NCBI GenBank assembly: GCA_910589155.1
Contig: CAJURY010000001.1
Span: 124,001 to 188,000 of the forward strand
Reading direction: 5' to 3'
DNA: 64,000 nucleotides
DNA from: an uncultured Oscillospiraceae bacterium
GTDB lineage: Bacteria; Bacillota; Clostridia; Oscillospirales; Oscillospiraceae
Part shown: positions 58,205 through 64,000 of the stretch, piece after piece
How the letters are laid out: each line of letters opens with the position of its first letter
Position numbering within the stretch: the first letter of the stretch is position 1
Position numbers and translations under genes: made by a program
The notes under the pieces: model-generated
What the model was told of the DNA's origin: nothing
Seen by the model: the letters and a program-made list of their open reading frames with translations, nothing else
The model's database searches: none

Positions 58205-60679
58205 ATGAAAGTAAAGCTGAATGTCACCGGTATGACCTGCGCCGCCTGTTCTGCCCGCGTGGAAAAGGCAGCGAAAAATACGCCGGGGGTAGAATCGGCG
58301 GAGGTCAATCTGCTGTCCGGCACTTTGCAGGCGCAGGTGGACAATCAGGAAGCGGTGGCTTGTATGATTGCCGCGGTGGAAAAAGCCGGTTACGGCGCAT
58401 TTGAACCTGGAAAAGAAAAAAAGGAAGAAAAAAACAACGTCCAGACCGCCGTTATGTCGGAAATGAAAAAAAGAATCGTGTGGTCCGTGGGCTTTTTGGC
58501 TGTGCTCATGTACTTCACCATGGGGCATATGGTGGGGCTACCTTTGCCGCACTGGCTCCACGGAAATAAAAACGCCGTGACCTTTGCGCTTTTGCAGTTT
58601 TTCCTGACCTTGCCTGTGGTATACCTCAATAGAAGCTATTACGCGAAAGGATTCAAAACGCTGTTTCACGGCAGTCCCAATATGGACACCCTCATTGCGG
58701 TGGGATCCGGCGCGGCGCTGGCATACGGCGTGGCCGCCCTGTTTCGCATGGCCTGGGCTGTGGGGAACGCCCAGTGGGAGACTGTGGAATACTATCGGGA
58801 AAACTTGTATTTTGAATCCGCCGCTATGATTTTGACCCTGATTACCCTGGGTAAATTCCTAGAAACAAGAGCCAAAGGCAAAACCGGCGACGCAATCCGG
58901 CAGCTCATGGATCTCGCCCCCAAAACGGCGACGATCCTGAAAGGCGGGCTGGAAGTGGAAGTGCCGGCGGAGCAGGTGCAGATGGGGGATATTGTGCTGG
59001 TAAAATCCGGCGGCAGAATCCCGGTAGACGGTACGGTGCTGGAAGGCCGGGCTTCTGTGGATCAGAGCGCTCTCACCGGGGAAAGCGTCCCGGTAGAAAA
59101 AGAGCCGGGAGATACCGTCGCCGCCGCCACCATCAATACGGCCGGTTTTTTGAAGTTCCGGGCGGATCGGGTCGGCGAGGACACAACCTTATCCCAGATT
59201 ATTCATCTGGTGGAAGAAGCCGGCGGCTCCAAAGCGCCTATTGCAAGAATGGCGGATAAAATTGCTGGTATTTTCGTACCGGTGGTGATGGGGATCGCGC
59301 TTTTGACCATGGCGACGTGGCTCATTGCCGGACGTGGACTGGAGTTTGCGCTTACCGCTGGAATTTCTGTGCTGGTTATTTCCTGTCCCTGCGCGTTAGG
59401 CTTGGCGACGCCTGTGGCAATTATGGTGGGCACCGGGCAGGGAGCCAAAAACGGCGTTTTGTTTAAATCCGCCGAGGCGTTGGAAAATCTTTGCCACGGC
59501 GATACCATCGTATTTGACAAAACAGGCACCTTGACTACTGGCAAGCCCCAGGTGACGGATATTATTCCCGCCGGTATGGAGAAGCATCAGCTTTTGATGC
59601 TGGCTGCCGCCTTGGAGCAGCATTCTGAGCATCCTTTTGCGACGGCGATTATGCAGCGAGCAGAGGAAGAAAAAATACAGGCGCTTCCTGTAACGGATTT
59701 TGAGACCATTCCCGGTCGCGGCGTGCAGGGCATCGTAGGAAAGACCTTGTATTTTGCGGGCAACGCCAGATTGATGCAAGAGCGAAATATTGCGGTTCCC
59801 GCCTATGAAGAACTGGCGAAAGCGGGAAAAACGCCTTTGTATTTTGCTTCAGAAAAGAAGCTGTTGGGCGTGATTGCAGCGGCGGACGTGTTAAAGTCTG
59901 ATTCAGCGGCGGCAGTAGCCAAAATTCGGAAAATGGGTATTGACGTTGTGATGCTCACCGGCGATAATGAAAAGACGGCGATGGCTGTTGCCGGTGCGGC
60001 AGGCATTTCCCAGGTGATTGCGGATGTTTTACCCCAGGACAAAGCGGCGCGGGTGCGGCAATTGCAGGAGAAAGGACACAAGGTTCTCATGGTGGGCGAC
60101 GGCATCAACGATGCTCCGGCGCTGGCGACTGCCGAGGTTGGCATCGCCATCGGCGCTGGTACGGATATTGCCATGGAGTCCGCCGGGGTGGTGCTGATGT
60201 CCGGCAGCTTGCGGGAGGTGGCGACAGCCATTGAACTCAGTCGCGCCACACTGCGCAATATCAAGGAAAATCTTTTCTGGGCATTTTTTTACAATGTCCT
60301 TGGAATTCCCGTGGCGGCTCTGGGCTTTCTGAATCCCATGATCGGCGCGGCCGCCATGAGCTTCAGCTCGGTATTTGTGGTGTCCAACGCGCTCAGATTG
60401 CGCTTTTTTAAGGCCAGTTGGAAGAAAAAACCTTCCATTGACAATAAAATCAAAACAATCGAAACAAAACAGGAGGAAACAAAAATGACGACAGTAATTG
60501 GTGTTAACGGTATGATGTGCGGCCATTGCAAGGCTGCGGTGGAAAAGGCCTGCAAGCAGGTAGACGGCGTGGAAAACGCAGAGGTAAATCTGGAGCAGAA
60601 AAATGTGACTGTAACAGGAGGCGCCAGTCGGGAAGCGCTGGTGCAGGCCATTGTGGACGCCGGTTATGAGGTGATCTAA
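58205..60679 (+). CDS. copA: Copper-transporting P1B-type ATPase with C-terminal CopZ-like domain
   Basis: The protein is 824 residues from the ATG at 58205. An N-terminal HMA domain (MTCAACSARVEKA, CxxC at 11-14), eight membrane helices with the CPC motif in ISCPCALGLATP, actuator TGE in ALTGESVPVEKE, phosphorylation motif DKTGTLTTGK, nucleotide residues HSEHPFATA and hinge GDGINDAPALA are all intact. The last 65 residues are a second HMA domain (MMCGHCKAAVEKACK), joined by a Lys-rich linker. It exports Cu(I). The C-terminal domain also has its own start site, described separately. Confidence 0.95.
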   Translation: MKVKLNVTGMTCAACSARVEKAAKNTPGVESAEVNLLSGTLQAQVDNQEAVACMIAAVEKAGYGAFEPGKEKKEEKNNVQTAVMSEMKKRIVWSVGFLAVLMYFTMGHMVGLPLPHWLHGNKNAVTFALLQFFLTLPVVYLNRSYYAKGFKTLFHGSPNMDTLIAVGSGAALAYGVAALFRMAWAVGNAQWETVEYYRENLYFESAAMILTLITLGKFLETRAKGKTGDAIRQLMDLAPKTATILKGGLEVEVPAEQVQMGDIVLVKSGGRIPVDGTVLEGRASVDQSALTGESVPVEKEPGDTVAAATINTAGFLKFRADRVGEDTTLSQIIHLVEEAGGSKAPIARMADKIAGIFVPVVMGIALLTMATWLIAGRGLEFALTAGISVLVISCPCALGLATPVAIMVGTGQGAKNGVLFKSAEALENLCHGDTIVFDKTGTLTTGKPQVTDIIPAGMEKHQLLMLAAALEQHSEHPFATAIMQRAEEEKIQALPVTDFETIPGRGVQGIVGKTLYFAGNARLMQERNIAVPAYEELAKAGKTPLYFASEKKLLGVIAAADVLKSDSAAAVAKIRKMGIDVVMLTGDNEKTAMAVAGAAGISQVIADVLPQDKAARVRQLQEKGHKVLMVGDGINDAPALATAEVGIAIGAGTDIAMESAGVVLMSGSLREVATAIELSRATLRNIKENLFWAFFYNVLGIPVAALGFLNPMIGAAAMSFSSVFVVSNALRLRFFKASWKKKPSIDNKIKTIETKQEETKMTTVIGVNGMMCGHCKAAVEKACKQVDGVENAEVNLEQKNVTVTGGASREALVQAIVDAGYEVI
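60485..60679 (+). CDS. Internal CopZ-like copper chaperone start within copA
   Basis: Inside copA, in frame, AGGAGG (60471-60476) is followed after eight bases by an ATG at 60485. The resulting 64-residue product is a complete HMA domain with CxxC (GMMCGHCKAA) and a normal CopZ length. The linker before it is short and Lys-rich. A free chaperone could thus be made from the same message and frame as the pump's C-terminus. Whether the internal start is used is not shown by sequence alone. Confidence 0.6.
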   Translation: MTTVIGVNGMMCGHCKAAVEKACKQVDGVENAEVNLEQKNVTVTGGASREALVQAIVDAGYEVI

Positions 60680-61600
60680 ATGGCAATGACGGAATTCTAT
60701 CTGGATTCCCATGGGAAAGGGAAGCTGCATTGCTGCAAATGGACGCCCACCCAAACACCGAAGGCTGTGGTGCAAATCGTCCACGGCATTGCGGAGTATG
60801 CCGGAAGATACGACGCTTTCGCCCGTTTTTTAAACGCAAAGGGGATTGCGGTAGTCGCGGAGGATCATATGGGGCACGGCAAGTCTGTGGGCAGCGATTT
60901 GCCTTTGGGGTATTTTTACGGCGGCTGGCTTGCCGCTGTGGCGGACAGCTACAGCCTGATGAAAAAAACCATGGCCGAGTATCCGGGAATTCCGTATATT
61001 CTTTTTGGGCACAGCATGGGTTCTTTCCTGTCCAGAACCCTGCTGTACACCTACCCGGAAAGCGGGATTCGCGGGGTAATTCTCTGCGGTACCGGCTGGC
61101 AGTCAAGACTTGTTTTGGGAGCCGGACTTGGGGTGTGCCGCCTGTTTTGCAAGGCGGGGGAGGAAAGCAAGCCCAGCCCCAAGCTGGAAAAGCTAATGTT
61201 TGGAGCGTACAACAAGGGAATTTCTCCTGTGCGCACCAACTACGATTGGCTAAATCGGGATGAAGAAGCGGTGCAAGCTTATTTGGCCGATCCGCTTTGC
61301 GGCTTTGCGCCCTCGGCTGGCCTGGCGAGAGACATGCTTACAGGCATCAGCATGAACCAGAACCACGAAAATCTGTCCAAAATGAAAAAGGCGCTTCCTG
61401 TGCTGTTTATTGCAGGAGACGCGGATCCCGTAGGGAGCTGGGGAACAGGCGTTCGGCGGACTGCAAACGCTTTTTGCGCCGCGGGGATGCAGGATGTGCG
61501 TATCCGGCTGTATCCGGGTGGACGGCATGAAATTCTAAATGAAATCAATAAAACTGAGGTATATCAGGATATTTTGACTTGGATTTTGGAAAAAGTTTGA
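60680..61600 (+). CDS. Alpha/beta hydrolase (lysophospholipase-like)
   Basis: The 306-residue protein begins one base after the copA stop (TAA-ATG). It has the serine nucleophile elbow FGHSMGSFLSRTL (GHSMG), an HGIAEYAGRYDAFA segment giving the oxyanion part, an Asp in FIAGDADPVGSW and the catalytic His in GGRHEILNE. This is the monoacylglycerol lipase/lysophospholipase (Hydrolase_4) layout. Its substrate is unknown. Co-transcription with copA is probable, though a functional link is not clear. Confidence 0.9.
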   Translation: MAMTEFYLDSHGKGKLHCCKWTPTQTPKAVVQIVHGIAEYAGRYDAFARFLNAKGIAVVAEDHMGHGKSVGSDLPLGYFYGGWLAAVADSYSLMKKTMAEYPGIPYILFGHSMGSFLSRTLLYTYPESGIRGVILCGTGWQSRLVLGAGLGVCRLFCKAGEESKPSPKLEKLMFGAYNKGISPVRTNYDWLNRDEEAVQAYLADPLCGFAPSAGLARDMLTGISMNQNHENLSKMKKALPVLFIAGDADPVGSWGTGVRRTANAFCAAGMQDVRIRLYPGGRHEILNEINKTEVYQDILTWILEKV

Positions 61601-61650
61601 ATCTGGGAACATTTTCCGCTTTTTTGACAAACGGTTTTTTTGTAAAGGTA

Positions 61651-61679
61651 TTGACAAAATGATTACAATTTGTTACAAT
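61651..61679 (+). promoter_or_regulatory. Sigma-A promoter of the lysozyme-SLH gene
   Basis: TTGACA (61651-61656) and TACAAT (61674-61679), 17 bases apart, about 45 bases before the ATG at 61726. Confidence 0.82.
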
Positions 61680-61725
61680 TGCGTTGCTGATATGGCAAAC
61701 TACGCAAGAGATTGGAAGTGCCTTT

Positions 61726-63219
61726 ATGAGAAAAACGGTGATAACGCTATTGCTGATTGTAGCAATCCTGTTGACAACGTTGCCTGTTTACGCAGCCAGC
61801 GCAATTACTTCAACAGAAGAGGAAGATGCTGTGGCCTATATGCCCTCTCAGGGCGCTGCTTTGCCCATGGGTTCCACCTTGGCGACGGTAACGCCGGCAG
61901 ACTATGTGCCAATGACTGCCAGCCAAAAGATTGTAGATCTCATCAAAGGCTGGGAGGGCTTTACGCCGACGCCTGTTTGGGACTACGCCCATTATGCCAT
62001 TGGCTACGGTACAGCCTGTGGCAATACCAAAGAGGACGTGCCGGAAGCGTACTGGGATGGCATTACGAAAGAAGAAGCTGAAGTTTTGCTGCGGGAGGAA
62101 CTTGCCGATATGGAAGCCTCAGTCAATCGGTTCGGCCAGCGAAACGGTTATCAGTTCACCCAGAATCAATTTGACGCGCTGCTTTCTTTTACATACAATT
62201 TAGGCGCTTCTTGGATGTCCGGCGATAATATGCTGACGAGATGGCTGGAAAATCCCACCACCGACGTGGACTTTATGAATGCGTTTGGGCGTTGGTGCCG
62301 GGTTGCCGGCAGCGTGAGTCGGGGTATCTGCAACCGGCGGGTCAGCGAAGCAAAGGTGTTTTTGTACGAGGATTATGATAAAACCGGCGATACCGATTTT
62401 TCGTTCCTGATTTTCCACGGCTGCGGCGCTCAGATCAATGGTGCCTATGAAGATGATGTTGCATACTACATGGATGGACAGCCCTATGGCGAACTGCCGG
62501 TACCAGAGCGGGAAGGCTATCAGTTTGACGGTTGGTTTACAGCGGAAACCGGTGGTGAACAGATCAAGGAAACGGATATTGTAACTGTAAAAAAGACCGT
62601 ATACGCCCATTGGAGTGTGAAAAGCAGCAACGAAGTACCAGAGCCGCCGGTTCCGCCGGTGGAGGAACTGCCTTTTCAGGACGTTCCCAAGGACGCATGG
62701 TATTACAACGGAGTTTCTTACATGTATAAAGCTGGTTTGATGGCTGGCGCTTACCCAGACCAGTTTGCGCCCAATCAGGAACTGAGCCGCGCTATGCTGA
62801 TTATGATTCTTTACCGCCGGGAAGACGCGCCAAAGGTCAGCGAGAGCTGTACCTTTGCGGATGTGACGGGGGAAGAGTATTTTGCCGATGCGGTAGCTTG
62901 GGCGCAGCAAAATGGAATTGTTTATGGCTCTGGGGACAACAAGTTCAATCCCAACGCAAGTATTACCCGGCAGGAAACTTTCGCAATTCTATATCGTTAT
63001 TGCTCTGGGTATTTGAAGCTGGATTGCCGTCCTTATGGAGATTTGGAGCAGTTTGTGGATTTGGATCAAATTCACGTCTATGCTTTGAATCCCATGAGCT
63101 GGGCTGTAGGCGCGGGTATCATTTCCGGCTATGGAGACAGCACTGTTCGTCCCCTTGGTTCCACCACTCGCGCGGAAGCGGCTGTGATGCTTGCCAATCT
63201 GGACGCGAGTCTGAAATAA
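61726..63219 (+). CDS. Secreted GH24 (phage-type) lysozyme with SLH repeats
   Basis: The protein is 497 residues from the ATG at 61726. A signal peptide (KTVITLLLIVAILLTTLPVYAASA) precedes a GH24 domain (about 65-215) with catalytic Glu in IKGWEGFTPTPVWDYAHYAIGYGT and the later FTYNLGASWMSG. A short InlB-type repeat (YQFDGWFTAETGG, about 262-300) and three SLH domains (FQDVPKDAWYYNGVSYMYKAGLMAGAY, FADVTGEEYFADAVAWAQQNG, WAVGAGIISGYGDSTVRP) follow. It would hydrolyse peptidoglycan while anchored to the S-layer-bearing surface. GH24 in a chromosomal, surface-anchored role is unusual. Confidence 0.9.
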   Translation: MRKTVITLLLIVAILLTTLPVYAASAITSTEEEDAVAYMPSQGAALPMGSTLATVTPADYVPMTASQKIVDLIKGWEGFTPTPVWDYAHYAIGYGTACGNTKEDVPEAYWDGITKEEAEVLLREELADMEASVNRFGQRNGYQFTQNQFDALLSFTYNLGASWMSGDNMLTRWLENPTTDVDFMNAFGRWCRVAGSVSRGICNRRVSEAKVFLYEDYDKTGDTDFSFLIFHGCGAQINGAYEDDVAYYMDGQPYGELPVPEREGYQFDGWFTAETGGEQIKETDIVTVKKTVYAHWSVKSSNEVPEPPVPPVEELPFQDVPKDAWYYNGVSYMYKAGLMAGAYPDQFAPNQELSRAMLIMILYRREDAPKVSESCTFADVTGEEYFADAVAWAQQNGIVYGSGDNKFNPNASITRQETFAILYRYCSGYLKLDCRPYGDLEQFVDLDQIHVYALNPMSWAVGAGIISGYGDSTVRPLGSTTRAEAAVMLANLDASLK

Positions 63220-63223
63220 TCTG

Positions 63224-63257
63224 AAAAGAACCCGCAAGCCTTTGCGGGTTCTTTTTT
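63224..63257 (+). terminator. Terminator after the lysozyme-SLH gene
   Basis: AAAAGAACCCGC (63224-63235) pairs with GCGGGTTCTTTT (63244-63255) across an 8-base loop, followed by TT. Confidence 0.92.
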
Positions 63258-63316
63258 GGAAGTGAGACATTTATTGGACACTATATTTTGTATACTGAAG
63301 CCAGAAATTCGGAAGG

Positions 63317-63448
63317 ATGATGGCGATGTACTCCATGCGGTATGTGCAAGGGCACGTTCAGGTATACGACCTGGCGGGAAAGTTTTTGTTTTCCGCCGAT
63401 ACGGAAAAGGAAGCAAGAGAGGAACTGGAGAACTATGCGCAACATTAA
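63317..63448 (+). CDS. Very short ORF before truA
   Basis: This frame encodes 43 residues from the first of several ATGs (63317, 63320, 63326) with a GGAAGG site. The sequence MYSMRYVQGHVQVYDLAGKF continues into an acidic helix (SADTEKEAREELENY). It overlaps the truA start by 14 bases and looks like a coherent small protein or a leader peptide coupled to truA. I do not recognise a family. The good amphipathic pattern supports it being real. Confidence 0.5.
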   Translation: MMAMYSMRYVQGHVQVYDLAGKFLFSADTEKEAREELENYAQH

Positions 63449-64000
63449 GCTGACAATCAGCTACGACGGGACGCGCTATCGTGGATGGCAAAGGCTTTCC
63501 GGAGTAGAAAATACCATTCAGGGAAAGCTGGAAAGCGCTCTTTCCGGTATTTTGCAGGAAGAAATCACACTTTTTGGAAGCGGCAGAACGGACGCCGGGG
63601 TACATGCGAAAGGGCAGGTAGCAAATTTTCATTGTCAGAATCAAATGCCCTGCCAGGAGATTTTGTCCCAGCTTCGCAGGTATTTGCCGGAGGATATTGG
63701 CATAGAATCTTGTAGTGAGGCAGGGGAGCGGTTTCACAGCCGTCTAAACGCAGTTTCCAAAACGTATTGTTACCGGGTCTGGAATAGCGACGCGCCCTGC
63801 GTATTTGAAAGAAAATACGTTTACCGGCTTCCGGCAAAGCTGGACGACGAGGCCATGAAGCTGGCGGCGGCTTATTTCCTGGGAACCCATGATTTTCAGG
63901 GCTTTTGCTCCAATAAGCATTATAAAAAGTCAACGGTGCGAACCATTTACCGCTTTGCTGTGGAGCGACTGGGACATGAACTGCGCTTTACTGTGCATGG
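63435..64000 (+). CDS. truA: tRNA pseudouridine synthase A (3' end outside window)
   Basis: The first 188 residues are visible. They begin MRNIKLTISYDGTRYRGWQR and contain the catalytic GSGRTDAGVHAKGQVANF with Asp, FHSRLNAVSKTYCYRVW and FLGTHDFQGFCS, all TruA motifs. TruA isomerises uridines 38-40 in the anticodon stem. The ATG at 63435 follows AACTGGAGAACT inside the small upstream ORF. Confidence 0.95.
   Translation, partial: MRNIKLTISYDGTRYRGWQRLSGVENTIQGKLESALSGILQEEITLFGSGRTDAGVHAKGQVANFHCQNQMPCQEILSQLRRYLPEDIGIESCSEAGERFHSRLNAVSKTYCYRVWNSDAPCVFERKYVYRLPAKLDDEAMKLAAAYFLGTHDFQGFCSNKHYKKSTVRTIYRFAVERLGHELRFTVH

Noticed and set aside
1..64000. CRISPR array, rRNA operon, or complete insertion sequence
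   Set aside because: No regularly spaced 25-40 bp repeats with spacers, no rRNA sequence and no DDE transposase gene were seen in the window.

Overview
The window looks like chromosome from an endospore-forming, Gram-positive member of the Clostridia; an Oscillospiraceae/Ruminococcaceae-like relative is my inference, with no marker gene present to prove it. The evidence is spore-coat-type genes at the left edge, strong AGGAGG ribosome sites, textbook TTGACA-17-TATAAT promoters, a T-box in front of valS, SLH-domain surface protein, rubrerythrin, KtrAB-type potassium uptake and the linked order dprA-topA-trmFO and plsX-rnc.

Layout. 1-2000: two small spore-coat-like genes and a membrane-anchored deacetylase-fold protein. 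2155-9232: an uninterrupted ten-gene block of phage head and neck genes (small and large terminase, portal, protease, decoration-like protein, capsid, connectors, DNA_circ_N-like protein) with no integrase, repressor, tape measure, tail fibre or lysis genes, flanked by chromosomal genes and tRNA-Gly(CCC). 9553-14987: a Dph6-like ATP pyrophosphatase, a FliB-type Cys-rich protein with a small Cys-rich partner, a phosphodiester glycosidase and a NifU-like/GGGtGRT protein pair. 15159-15373: two tRNA-Ser genes. About 15540-22170: a mosaic mobile block holding an intact large serine recombinase, a second recombinase with its catalytic domain deleted, a SHOCT gene, a zinc/HTH gene, amidase and holin, and a truncated tail gene and truncated mcrC that meet 5' end to 5' end at one deletion joint; it is bracketed by degenerate repeats and a 14-bp direct repeat.

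22426-46526: J-protein and DUF5685 pair, XRE regulator, potassium uptake with a structured leader, an rRNA/tRNA methylase, dprA-topA-trmFO, plsX-rnc, a nudix/exonuclease pair, a pseudouridine degradation operon (psuK-psuG) with its own operator-like palindrome, FemAB-like transferase, rubrerythrin, a MarR-MATE operon with two operator palindromes, CPBP protease, two flavoproteins, YlmH and YnzC.

46685-64000: phospholipase C-like protein, MFS transporter, an M32 carboxypeptidase broken by one missing A, DUF1292, Dus, a second MATE pump, a PadR/HAAS pair, a valine T-box with valS, HxlR, a copper ATPase whose C-terminal CopZ-like domain has its own internal ribosome site, a lipase, a secreted GH24 lysozyme with SLH repeats, a tiny ORF and the start of truA. 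The most unusual items are the stand-alone capsid cassette, the repeat-bracketed mobile block with its double deletion scars, the internal copZ start, the GGGtGRT pair and the trkH leader. All calls come from reading the sequence; no database search was made.
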